DNA of 64,000 bases, taken from positions 2,046,001 through 2,110,000 of the forward strand of contig CP129487.1 of the NCBI GenBank assembly GCA_030584025.1, written 5' to 3'. The translations under genes and the position numbers were made by a program. Every line of letters begins with the position of its first letter. The stretch's first letter is position 1. This document shows positions 34,780-44,068 of this stretch, one piece after another. This DNA comes from Cyclobacteriaceae bacterium (GTDB taxonomy: Bacteria; Bacteroidota; Bacteroidia; Cytophagales; Cyclobacteriaceae). The notes under the pieces were generated by a model, which made no database searches, was not told the origin of the DNA, and saw only the letters and a program-made list of their open reading frames with translations.

Positions 34780-36753
34780 TTACGAACCGATATCAAATTC
34801 CGCCTCTTCCTGTTCCAATTTAATTACGGTAATGCCCAACGGTGGCAAGGTTAGGGCTACAGAATAATCCCGGTTATGATATTTTATAGGTGATGTATTC
34901 AGATTTCCCTGATTTAGTGCTCCGCTGCCACCATATTTCAGATCATCCGAATTGAAAATTTCTTTCCACTGCCCGCGGTATGGCACGCCCACACGATACT
35001 GCGACAAGGTTTGCGGGGTAAAATTGCAAATCACCAGCAACAGTTCATGCTTTTCATCCGCTTTGCGCTGATAGATCATGACACTGTTTTGATGATCAGA
35101 ATAATCCACCCATTCAAAACCACGTTCTTCAAATGCATATTTATACAAGGCGGGTTCTTGTTTATACAGCGCATTCAAATCTTTCATCAATGACTGAACA
35201 CCTTTGTGTGGTGCATATTGAAGCAAATGCCAATCGAGGCTGTGATCATGATTCCATTCGGATGTTTGTCCAAACTCGCCTCCCATGAATAACAACTTGG
35301 TGCCCGGATGGGTATACATGTACCCAAACAACAACCGCAGGTTTGCAAATCTCCGCCATTCATCTCCGGGCATACGCCCCATCAATGAACCTTTACCATG
35401 TACCACTTCATCATGCGAAAGCGGAAGTATGAAATTCTCCGTAAAGGCATACATGATACTGAATGTAATTTCATTCTGATGATACTTCCGGTGAACCGGA
35501 TCATTTTGAAAATAGTGCAGTGTATCGTGCATCCATCCCATCATCCACTTCTGGCCGAAGCCAAGGCCACCCAAATACGTTGGTCGTGATACACCGGGCC
35601 ATGCGGTTGACTCTTCAGCAATGGTAATGATATCCGGGAAATGACTGTAAACCTGTTCATTGAATTCTTTCAGAAACACAATCGACTCAATATTTTCTCT
35701 ACCGCCATATTGATTCGGAATCCACTCCCCTTCTTTCCTGGAATAATCGAGATATAACATACTGGCTACGGCATCTACCCGCAATCCGTCAATGTGAAAC
35801 CGATCAAGCCAGTAGATGGCGTTGCTGATTAAGATTGACCGGACTTCGTTTCTGCCGTAATTGAAAATGTAGCTCTTCCAATCGGGATGGAAACCCTTGC
35901 GCGGATCTTCGTGCTCATAGAGATGAGTGCCGTCAAACTTATACAAGCCATGATCATCGCCCGGAAAATGAGAAGGCACCCAATCGAGTATTACTCCAAT
36001 CCCAGCCTGGTGCAGACAATCCACCAAATACATAAAATCTTCTGGCGCACCATATCGACTTGAAGGCGCATAATAACCGGTAACCTGGTAACCCCATGAA
36101 CCAAAAAACGGATGCTCCATTACCGGCAAAAATTCAACGTGTGTGAAGCCCATCTCTTTTACATAGTCAACCAACTCGGTAGCAAGTTCACCATAGCTGA
36201 GTGACCGATTACCATCCTCCAGCTTTCTTCGCCACGAGCCGATATGCAACTCATAAACGGAGTACGGTTTCGTTTTACCTGTTTCCGATTTTCTTTTCTC
36301 CAACCATTTTTTATCCTTCCATGTGTAATTGGTTTCCCAAACAATAGATGCTGTTTTGGGCGGCACTTCTGCAAACATGGCAAACGGATCGGCCTTTTCC
36401 AGGTAATCACCCGTGTTAGAATGAATGGCGTACTTATACACTTCACCTTTGTGGATATCTGTAAAAAAACCTTCCCAAATACCGGACTCATCCCAACGCG
36501 GATTCAAAGCATGCATTCCATTATTCCATCCATTAAAGTTTCCTATTACCGATACGGCACGTGCATTGGGTGCCCAAACCGCAAAGTAAGTTCCCTTCTT
36601 TCCATTCATGGTCGTTATATGAGAACCCATTTTCTCATACAACTTGAAATGCTTGCCGGTTTTGAATAGGTGTATATCAAAATCGGTAAGCAAGCTGTTC
36701 GATTCCAGCGAAGAGTTTTCTGTTGTTTTGGGTGATGCTTTTTTCTTTCCCAT
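34780..36753 (-). CDS. glgB: 1,4-alpha-glucan branching enzyme
   Basis: A 657-residue GH13 enzyme that makes alpha-1,6 branches. An N-terminal CBM48 (YFAVWAPNARAVSVIGNFNG, about 56-75) precedes the barrel, which keeps YELHIGSWRR, nucleophile Asp327 in HIDGLRVDAVASM, acid Glu380 in IITIAEESTAWPG and LPLSHDEVVHGKGS. The short N-terminus, with a single CBM48, fits the usual Bacteroidota form. It follows the TreS-maltokinase gene by 30 bp in the alpha-glucan operon and would branch the linear chains made by GlgE. Confidence 0.96.
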   Translation of the reverse strand: MGKKKASPKTTENSSLESNSLLTDFDIHLFKTGKHFKLYEKMGSHITTMNGKKGTYFAVWAPNARAVSVIGNFNGWNNGMHALNPRWDESGIWEGFFTDIHKGEVYKYAIHSNTGDYLEKADPFAMFAEVPPKTASIVWETNYTWKDKKWLEKRKSETGKTKPYSVYELHIGSWRRKLEDGNRSLSYGELATELVDYVKEMGFTHVEFLPVMEHPFFGSWGYQVTGYYAPSSRYGAPEDFMYLVDCLHQAGIGVILDWVPSHFPGDDHGLYKFDGTHLYEHEDPRKGFHPDWKSYIFNYGRNEVRSILISNAIYWLDRFHIDGLRVDAVASMLYLDYSRKEGEWIPNQYGGRENIESIVFLKEFNEQVYSHFPDIITIAEESTAWPGVSRPTYLGGLGFGQKWMMGWMHDTLHYFQNDPVHRKYHQNEITFSIMYAFTENFILPLSHDEVVHGKGSLMGRMPGDEWRRFANLRLLFGYMYTHPGTKLLFMGGEFGQTSEWNHDHSLDWHLLQYAPHKGVQSLMKDLNALYKQEPALYKYAFEERGFEWVDYSDHQNSVMIYQRKADEKHELLLVICNFTPQTLSQYRVGVPYRGQWKEIFNSDDLKYGGSGALNQGNLNTSPIKYHNRDYSVALTLPPLGITVIKLEQEEAEFDIGS

Positions 36754-36783
36754 GCGTGTATTTTTAGTCCGATGGTTCGTTGT

Positions 36784-39700
36784 TTATTTCTTCGACTTTT
36801 TCTTTTGCTTTTCTTCTTCTTTGGCTTGCTGATAGCGATTCATATGATACATGATTCCGCGCAAGGGAATAATTACCCAATCCGGCCGGCCATTTAACTC
36901 ATAGCCTAACTCGTAAATCGCTTTCTCTAAAAGAAATGTGCGAATAAGGATTTCATTTTCATCGGATAATTCCTTCCCAAGTCCCATTCGCTCCAGGTAG
37001 GCACCAAAATAAAAGCGACTCACATAGTGTTGCCACTGCTCCGCCCAGTTTTCAAGAAACTCCATGTCGCGATCACGGTAGTTCTCGTTTAATAAAATTT
37101 TACCGAATGCCGCATACTGGAACGAACGCATCATACCTGCAACATCTTTCAATGGATTCTTTTTCAATCGTCTTTCGCTGAACGAAAATCCGGGCTCTCC
37201 TTCAAAGTCGATGATCACAAAATCCTTACCTGTAAACAACACCTGCCCCAAATGGTAATCGCCATGGATGCGGGTTTTAATGGCATTGATGCGCACTTCA
37301 TAAATTTCCTTGAAGCACTCCAACACCTCATTTTCCATAGCCAGAAGTTTCTTGCTCAATTCCCGTATTTCCGGAGATAGTTTTGACAATGAAGACTCTA
37401 ACAAATTAAAACGATCGCGAACCAGCTTACGCAGTGATGAGTACAGTGAACGCTGGTAATTGGAGGTGAAGTATTCCGGAGCAAAAGCCGGATTACTGCT
37501 ATCGGATGCCAACGCCAGGTGCATTTCGGCAGTACGCTGACCTAACCGCACCACGCGTTCGTAAAAGCCACGACCAATAAATTCCTGAATCAGTTCCGGT
37601 GCTTCTTCAAACGCAATGCTTGCTTTGTTGATGAGCTTAGGTAATTTTTCCTTTTTTGCTTTGGTTATCACCCGTTCAAAGAAACGACCTACCGAATCGA
37701 TTGTCATGCCCCAGGCATCACCCTGGTTCTCCACTTTTTCCTGAAGAAGGCCAAAGACCATCACCTTTCCGTTAACATCTACAAACTCAACACTGCCAGT
37801 GTACTTCGGACTGTTGGAGAAACTCGTATGTTCGGAAAGAAAGCGAACAATCTCCAGGTCAGGATTGATCTCGCGTTCAAGCTTCCTGTAAAATTTAAAG
37901 AAATAATTTTCATTGTAAATGATGGCTGTGTTGCTCTGATCCGCTTTCAACACCTTAGAATCAATTTCACCATCAATCACAATCTTATTAAACACGCTTG
38001 AATTGAATTCAAGCACACCATCGTCCACTTTTACACGTGCACGCTTGTCCATATTTACAAGCAGGAAATCGCGAAACTGTTTATCGTAACTGCTGTCCAT
38101 TACAAAACCAACCTCATCTTGTATTTCGGCACGACACACTACACTTTGTGCATGATATTCAACTCGCTCTATAACGGTATCAGCCGGGGCAAAAGAAAGC
38201 GGTAAAAAGTAAAGTTCAGGTAAGCGCTGCACGTAGTGCACTTCAACAACCGTTAAATAATGTGTTTGTCCACTTACCTTAACCGGGATCATCTTGTTGA
38301 TGCCCATTTTGCTGATCACCTTGGCTTTGCCTCCAAACCAGCGGCACTTTTTCATAAAAGGAGGAAGAATCTTCCGCTCAAAGAATCGCTTTTCATTGTA
38401 TGAGTTGAAAACCTTCTCCCACGACATATCGGTTGAGAACAGCGGTAACTCTCCGCTTGATTCCGATTTGGTTCGTTTCTCGGCTGTATCCAGTTGAAGC
38501 CAGTAATATCCGTACGGACCGATGGTAATGGAGTACTGGCCTTCTCCCACATTCATAAATCGGTTCTGGCTGAATACTTCGGTTACATCACAATCCTTAA
38601 ACTCTGAAAGGTTTAAGGTTGCAACTTGTGAAAACTGGGAGAGGTTGGCTACCAGGATGATTCGTTGCTTTTCATAGGATCGCATAAAGCACAGCACCTT
38701 GCTGTTGGTACTGTCTATGAATTTCATATCGCCTCTGCCAAACACACTCAAGCGCTTGCGCATGGCAATTACCTGACGCAACCACCATAACAGTGATGAT
38801 GGGTTTTCGCTTTGTGTGGCCACGTTAACGGACTCATAACGATAAACCGGATCGGTAATTACCGGCAAATAAAGTTTTTGAGGATTTGCATCTGAAAAAC
38901 CTGCATTCAGGTTCATGCTCCATTGCATGGGTGTACGCACACCAAACCGATCACCCAGGTAAATATTATCGCCCATTCCAATTTCATCGCCATAGTACAA
39001 CACAGGTGTGCCGGGTAGTGAAAAGAGAATGGTGTACAACAATTCAATTTTTCTTCGATCGTTGTTGAGCAAAGGTGCCAACCGTCTTCGGATACCCACG
39101 TTGTATTTGGTATGCGGATCAGTGGCGTAAGCTTTAAACAGGTAATCCTTCTCTTCTTCCGTAACCATTTCCAAACCCAGTTCATCGTGGTTGCGTAAGA
39201 ATAGCGCCCATTGACAATTTTCCGGTGTGTCAGGAGTCTGTTCCAGTATATCTACAATCGGATAACTGTCTTCCGTACGTAATCCAAGAAATAACCTTGG
39301 CATTAACGGATAGTTAAAATTCATGTGGCATTCCTGTCCGTTACCAAAGTAGGCAGCTGCGTCTTCCGGCCACAGGTTAGCCTCAGCCATCAACACCTTA
39401 TCTTTATAATGCTTATCGATGTGTGAACGAATGCGCTTCAGAAACGCGTGTGTCTGTGGCAAGTTCTCACAACTGGTTCCCTCCTCTTCAAATAAAAACG
39501 GAACAGAAGCCATACGAAAACCATCCACGCCCATCTTCATCCAAAAGTCGATGACCTTGATCATCTCCATTTGCACTTCCGGATTTTCGTAATTCAATTC
39601 AGGTTGATGGCGATAAAACCGATGCCAGTAATACGCCTTAGCTTCATTATCCCACGACCAGTTTGAAGCTTCATCGCTCTGTACAATTTGTCTGGCCTCT

Positions 39701-40131
39701 TTATATTTTTCAGGCGTATCACTCCACACATAAAACTCACGATACCGTGTACCCGATTTGGCTTTTCTTGCCCGCTTAAACCAAGGATGTTGATCAGAAG
39801 TGTGGTTGAGAATCAGTTCGGTGATCACTTTTATACCCCGTGCATGTGCTTCTTTCAAAAATGTTTTAAAATCTGAAAGCGTACCGTAATCCGGATGAAT
39901 GTCATAATGATCAGTTACATCATAGCCATCGTCTTTCAATGGCGATGGATAAAAAGGAAGCAACCACAGCGTGTTGATGCCCAGATCTTCCAGGTAATCG
40001 AGTTTTTGAATCAACCCATTGAAATCACCAATGCCGTCACCGTTGCTGTCATAAAATGCCCGTACCGACAATTCATAGAAGATGGCATCTTTAAACCACA
40101 ATGCTTCTGTATTTTTTTGAGAGGCACCCAT
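36784..40131 (-). CDS. treS: Trehalose synthase-maltokinase fusion, TreS nucleophile replaced by Ala
   Basis: A 1,115-residue fusion. Residues 1-550 form a GH13 TreS domain (YELSVRAFYDSNGDGIGDF, ELILNHTSDQHPWFKRARKA), and about 565-1100 a maltokinase of the Pep2/Mak type with intact HGDYHLGQ (956-963) and DFEGEP (975-980). TreS isomerises maltose and trehalose; Mak makes maltose 1-phosphate, the donor for GlgE. In conserved region II the sequence is GVDGFRMASVPF, where TreS proteins have RLDAVP or RMDSVP: the nucleophile Asp is Ala208 (GCT at 39508-39510). Acid Glu250 (MAEANLWPED) and NHDEL at 314-318 are kept. The kinase is likely active; the isomerase is doubtful. The gene starts one base after glgE. 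Confidence 0.93.
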   Translation of the reverse strand: MGASQKNTEALWFKDAIFYELSVRAFYDSNGDGIGDFNGLIQKLDYLEDLGINTLWLLPFYPSPLKDDGYDVTDHYDIHPDYGTLSDFKTFLKEAHARGIKVITELILNHTSDQHPWFKRARKAKSGTRYREFYVWSDTPEKYKEARQIVQSDEASNWSWDNEAKAYYWHRFYRHQPELNYENPEVQMEMIKVIDFWMKMGVDGFRMASVPFLFEEEGTSCENLPQTHAFLKRIRSHIDKHYKDKVLMAEANLWPEDAAAYFGNGQECHMNFNYPLMPRLFLGLRTEDSYPIVDILEQTPDTPENCQWALFLRNHDELGLEMVTEEEKDYLFKAYATDPHTKYNVGIRRRLAPLLNNDRRKIELLYTILFSLPGTPVLYYGDEIGMGDNIYLGDRFGVRTPMQWSMNLNAGFSDANPQKLYLPVITDPVYRYESVNVATQSENPSSLLWWLRQVIAMRKRLSVFGRGDMKFIDSTNSKVLCFMRSYEKQRIILVANLSQFSQVATLNLSEFKDCDVTEVFSQNRFMNVGEGQYSITIGPYGYYWLQLDTAEKRTKSESSGELPLFSTDMSWEKVFNSYNEKRFFERKILPPFMKKCRWFGGKAKVISKMGINKMIPVKVSGQTHYLTVVEVHYVQRLPELYFLPLSFAPADTVIERVEYHAQSVVCRAEIQDEVGFVMDSSYDKQFRDFLLVNMDKRARVKVDDGVLEFNSSVFNKIVIDGEIDSKVLKADQSNTAIIYNENYFFKFYRKLEREINPDLEIVRFLSEHTSFSNSPKYTGSVEFVDVNGKVMVFGLLQEKVENQGDAWGMTIDSVGRFFERVITKAKKEKLPKLINKASIAFEEAPELIQEFIGRGFYERVVRLGQRTAEMHLALASDSSNPAFAPEYFTSNYQRSLYSSLRKLVRDRFNLLESSLSKLSPEIRELSKKLLAMENEVLECFKEIYEVRINAIKTRIHGDYHLGQVLFTGKDFVIIDFEGEPGFSFSERRLKKNPLKDVAGMMRSFQYAAFGKILLNENYRDRDMEFLENWAEQWQHYVSRFYFGAYLERMGLGKELSDENEILIRTFLLEKAIYELGYELNGRPDWVIIPLRGIMYHMNRYQQAKEEEKQKKKSKK

Positions 40132-40132
40132 G

Positions 40133-42091
40133 TCACATTTGAGATTCGTGAATTTCTAATTTAAACAAATGAAACGGAAGCTTATGCGGATTAAGCTCCA
40201 CATAATTCCACTCCTGCGTCCATGTGTAATGTTCATCTGTCATCAGGTCGTGAAGCTTAATATTAATACCACCATTCAATTTCAGGAGATGGAGTGGAAG
40301 TTGAACATAGCCCTGATGTATATTATGCTGATCAAGGTTAACGATCACTAAAATCAAATCGTTAAGGTCATCCGTATATTTGAGATAAGCCAAAAGGGAA
40401 GCGTCCTCGATGTTGCAAAAATGAATGTTCCAAGTTGACTGAAGGGCGAGGTGTTGCTTTCGTGCTTTGTTCACTAACGAGATAATATCCGTCATCCGGT
40501 TAACGCGCTTCCAATCGTATTGCTTGATTTCAAATTTTTCAGAATTGACATATTCCTCCTTACCGGGAATCGGATTATTCTCATAAAATTCATAGGGCGG
40601 ACCGTAAATTCCGTAGTTGGAAGAAAGTGTAGCCGCCAAGGCAAATCGGATGATGAAAATATTTTCACCCTGATGTTGCAGGTGGTAAGGCAAAATGTCA
40701 GGGGTGTTGGGCCAGAAATTCGGGCGAAAATAATTGCGTGAAGGACCGAACACCAACTCATTCATGTATTCAATCAGTTCATGTTTACTCACCCGCCAGG
40801 TAAAGTACGTGTACGATTGTGTAAATCCGGATTTGGCCAGCGAGGCCATAATCTTAGGGCGCGTAAATGCTTCCGATAAAAAGATTACATCCGGATGTTG
40901 CTTATGTACTTCACCAATGGCCCACTCCCAAAAAGGAATGGGTTTGGTATGTGGATTATCAACCCTGAAAATCGTTACGCCTTGCTCTACCCAAAACAGA
41001 ATTACAGATTTCAATTCTTCCCATAATTCCTGCCAGGCAGTCGTTTCAAAATTGAACGGATAAATATCCTGATACTTCTTAGGTGGGTTTTCAGCGTATT
41101 GAATCGATCCATCCGGGCGTTGCTTAAACCATTCGGGATGTTGCTTTACATATGGATGATCAGGCGCACATTGAAAAGCCAGATCGAGCGCTATGTCAAT
41201 TCCGGATTTCTTTGCTTCAGCAATTAATTTCTTGTAGTCATTTAAAGAACCCAACTCGCTATGTACAGCCTTGTGTCCACCTTCATCGCTTCCTATCGCC
41301 CATGGTGATCCAGGTTCTCCGGCCACGGATCGAACATTATTGTTCTTGCCTTTGCGATTAACTTTGCCAATCGGATGAATGGGCGGCAGGTACAACACAT
41401 CAAAGCCCATAGCAGATATACGAGGCAAGAGTTTAATCACATCCTGAAATGTACCATGCCTGCCATCCTGCGCAGCAGATCGTGGAAAAAGTTCATACCA
41501 CGTGCTGTACAAAGCGCGTGTTGTTTCAACACGAACACTAAGTTCTTTCGCATACCGGGTAACATGTTGGCGCAGCGGATGATGATGAACCAATTCGCCT
41601 AAATCAGGTGATTGTATCGTTACTACATTTTCATGATATTTTTTTTCGTCCCGAAAAGCCTTTGCCAAGCTTATAAGCTCCTTTTCTTTTCCATCGGCAA
41701 CTTGTTCCAACAACAACGCTCCTTCCTGAAGTTCAAGTTTAACATCCAACATGGCGGATGCTTTCTTTTTTATGCCATCGTGCCAGGTCTCCAGGTGATC
41801 GATCCATGCCTCAACGGTAAATACGTAATTCGATTTCTCAGTTGTATAAAAAGAAGCTTTCCACGAATCATTCCCTTGATGACTCATGGACACTCGGTTC
41901 CAGTTCTTATCACTTATCTTCTTATAGAGCACATCTGCTCTGACATGATCGTGTCCGTCAGCAAAAATATCTGCCGTAACATCAACCCGTTCACCAACGG
42001 TACGCTTAGCCGGATAGCGACCACCATCCACTTCAGGCTGAACATTTTCAATAATTACGCGCGACTGACCGCCAATTTTATCTAAAGACAT
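40133..42091 (-). CDS. glgE: Alpha-1,4-glucan:maltose-1-phosphate maltosyltransferase
   Basis: A 652-residue GH13_3 enzyme that extends alpha-1,4-glucan with maltose 1-phosphate. The N-terminal domain (about 1-120) is DUF3416-like; the barrel has MGFDVLYLPPIHPIGKVNRK, nucleophile Asp378 in TIFRVDNPHTKP and acid Glu407 in VIFLSEAFTRP, all as in characterised GlgE. The neighbouring maltokinase domain supplies the donor and GlgB the branches, which completes a GlgE route. It lies six bases after the alpha-amylase gene. No ADP-glucose enzymes (GlgC, GlgA) are in the window. Confidence 0.96.
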   Translation of the reverse strand: MSLDKIGGQSRVIIENVQPEVDGGRYPAKRTVGERVDVTADIFADGHDHVRADVLYKKISDKNWNRVSMSHQGNDSWKASFYTTEKSNYVFTVEAWIDHLETWHDGIKKKASAMLDVKLELQEGALLLEQVADGKEKELISLAKAFRDEKKYHENVVTIQSPDLGELVHHHPLRQHVTRYAKELSVRVETTRALYSTWYELFPRSAAQDGRHGTFQDVIKLLPRISAMGFDVLYLPPIHPIGKVNRKGKNNNVRSVAGEPGSPWAIGSDEGGHKAVHSELGSLNDYKKLIAEAKKSGIDIALDLAFQCAPDHPYVKQHPEWFKQRPDGSIQYAENPPKKYQDIYPFNFETTAWQELWEELKSVILFWVEQGVTIFRVDNPHTKPIPFWEWAIGEVHKQHPDVIFLSEAFTRPKIMASLAKSGFTQSYTYFTWRVSKHELIEYMNELVFGPSRNYFRPNFWPNTPDILPYHLQHQGENIFIIRFALAATLSSNYGIYGPPYEFYENNPIPGKEEYVNSEKFEIKQYDWKRVNRMTDIISLVNKARKQHLALQSTWNIHFCNIEDASLLAYLKYTDDLNDLILVIVNLDQHNIHQGYVQLPLHLLKLNGGINIKLHDLMTDEHYTWTQEWNYVELNPHKLPFHLFKLEIHESQM

Positions 42092-42097
42092 AGTGTG

Positions 42098-43894
42098 TTA
42101 TTCAATTTCAAAAACATATGCACCGTAAGCCGGAAGCTCCAACCGGATTTCATTTTCAATCCACTCAACTTCTTCGTTTTGCCAAAGCAACTCTTTTAAA
42201 GTATAATTCTTGTTCCTATCCAACATAAGCTTGACAGCCACATCAGGCGGCATAGCAACCGATATCTTTCGTGGTGTTGAATTGAACCCGGCTACGATAA
42301 GCAGCTTTTTATCTGCAGTATACCGAACACAGGCAAAAACATCATCATTGAAATTCTTCTCAGCAATATTAAAGGCAGTGAGATCTTTGTATTCGCCTGC
42401 CACAATAGCCGGATGCGATGCAGCCAGGTTTAACAAGGTAGCGTAGAAATTTCGCAATGACTTTTGATCATCGCTTAATAAGGCACCATCAAACGCTCCA
42501 CCATTCATCCACTTTTGGTGTTGGGGCACACCCCAATAATCAAAAATGGTAGTACGGCCATCATCACCCTGAAAGCCTTCTGTTCCGGCACCGGGCTCTC
42601 CTACTTCCTGCCCGAAATAAATCATTACCGGTCCCTGATCTATCGTAGCACTAATAACCATAGCCGATGCCGCCTTCCACGGATTGCCGGCAAAAAAACG
42701 TGATGCAATACGTTGCTCATCATGATTCTCCAAAAAGTGGAGCATGTTTGCTGTGATACCTGCCAATCGTTGTTGGATGGCATCAATATCGGCTGTGCTT
42801 CTTTGACCATTTACCAACAAACGCAATGTATCGTACAATAGAACTTTGTCATACAAATAATCGAACCTGCCTTGATCAATGTAATTCCGGTATGCATCGG
42901 GATTGTAAATCTCGGCAATGAAAATGATTTCAGGGTTTACGGCCTTGACTTGCGGAATAACCCAGTGCCAGAATTCGACAGGAACCATCTCGGCCATATC
43001 ACACCGAAAGCCATCCACTTTCTTATTAGCCCAATACACGAGAATGTCTTTCATTTTCACCCACGTATCCGGTACCGGATCAAAATGTTTTGTCCGGCCA
43101 TTTTCAATATCTACACCGTAGTTAAGCTTCACAGTTTCAAACCACTCGTTTACACCCGGACTAGAAGTAAACTGATCGTTACCCGTTACTTTGGCTGGAG
43201 TCTCCTCAAATTTTCCATCCTTAGTTGGAAATTCATTTTCTTCACCTAACGCCACGTAATCTGCCGGAACCTGAAACGACTGGCCGGGTAAGTAGTAGAA
43301 ATTATTATCAGGCTTAAAGCGAACCGATTTATCATCAAACTCACCCAAATCGATGGTGCCTTTCGGCTTGGCATCAGATTTATAGGCTCGCGCCACATGA
43401 TTGGGTACAAAATCGATCAGCACCTTCATGTCGTGTTGGTGCGTTCGGTCAATCAGTGCTTCAAACTCCTTCATGCGATTCGGCACACTTCGCGCCAGAT
43501 CAGGATTCACATCGTAATAATCCTTGATGGCGTATGGCGATCCCGCTCTTCCCTTAACCACGTCAGCATCATCAAACGGTATTCCAAAGGAAGAATAATC
43601 AGTGAGTACCGCATGTTCCAATACTCCGGTATACCAAATATGTGTGATACCCAGTTCCTTAAGCGATGATAACGCTTGATCATTGATATCCTCAAACTTA
43701 CCCACACCATTTTCCTGTAACGTGCCGTACGCTTTGTTCACTGTTTCTTTATTCCCGAAAAGACGGGTCATGAGTTGGTAAACAATAATCTTTTTGGATT
43801 CACTTTTCATGACAGGCAACGGGGGTATTTCTTCTTTCTTTCGGCTGCACGAGATGGCAGTAAGTACAACTAAAATAAGGGTAAATCTGAGCAT
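42098..43894 (-). CDS. Lipoprotein alpha-amylase family enzyme (GH13)
   Basis: About 598 residues from the ATG at 43894, which opens a lipoprotein signal (MLRFTLILVVLTAISC, Cys16); an in-frame extension upstream would spoil it. The GH13 barrel shows LIDFVPNHVAR, nucleophile Asp299 in VDGFRCDMAEM, acid Glu328 in IIFIAEIYNP and FLENHDEQRIAS. It would cleave maltodextrin or starch in the periplasm or at the surface and could supply maltose to the maltokinase. As first gene of the alpha-glucan operon it lies behind a LacI-type operator at 43951-43962. The exact substrate is uncertain. Confidence 0.88.
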   Translation of the reverse strand: MLRFTLILVVLTAISCSRKKEEIPPLPVMKSESKKIIVYQLMTRLFGNKETVNKAYGTLQENGVGKFEDINDQALSSLKELGITHIWYTGVLEHAVLTDYSSFGIPFDDADVVKGRAGSPYAIKDYYDVNPDLARSVPNRMKEFEALIDRTHQHDMKVLIDFVPNHVARAYKSDAKPKGTIDLGEFDDKSVRFKPDNNFYYLPGQSFQVPADYVALGEENEFPTKDGKFEETPAKVTGNDQFTSSPGVNEWFETVKLNYGVDIENGRTKHFDPVPDTWVKMKDILVYWANKKVDGFRCDMAEMVPVEFWHWVIPQVKAVNPEIIFIAEIYNPDAYRNYIDQGRFDYLYDKVLLYDTLRLLVNGQRSTADIDAIQQRLAGITANMLHFLENHDEQRIASRFFAGNPWKAASAMVISATIDQGPVMIYFGQEVGEPGAGTEGFQGDDGRTTIFDYWGVPQHQKWMNGGAFDGALLSDDQKSLRNFYATLLNLAASHPAIVAGEYKDLTAFNIAEKNFNDDVFACVRYTADKKLLIVAGFNSTPRKISVAMPPDVAVKLMLDRNKNYTLKELLWQNEEVEWIENEIRLELPAYGAYVFEIE

Positions 43895-43950
43895 TCTGAA
43901 AGATAAGGAATGATCGGCCAAGCGTACTGAGAAATGCCCCAAAATTTAAT

Positions 43951-43962
43951 GCAAACGATTGC
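43951..43962. promoter_or_regulatory. LacI-type operator (GCAAAC/GATTGC)
   Basis: GCAAACGATTGC is a near-palindrome (five of six positions mirrored) with the central CG typical of LacI/GalR operators. It stands between the divergent alpha-amylase and GMC dehydrogenase genes, 56 bases from the former start and 106 from the latter, and resembles the perfect site at 50733-50744. Confidence 0.55.
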
Positions 43963-44068
43963 GAATGTTTTGGGAGTGCAAACCAGAAATCACGCGCATT
44001 TACCTCCAAAAAAATATTTTTAAACAAGTCGATCCTGTATATTTACTTCAATCGCAAATCGAACCCTT

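Noticed and set aside
39481..39540. Frameshift or misread frame as cause of the missing TreS Asp
   Set aside because: The frame is open on both sides and flanking conserved residues (GVDGFR, VPF, CENLPQTH) are in register, so only the single codon differs.
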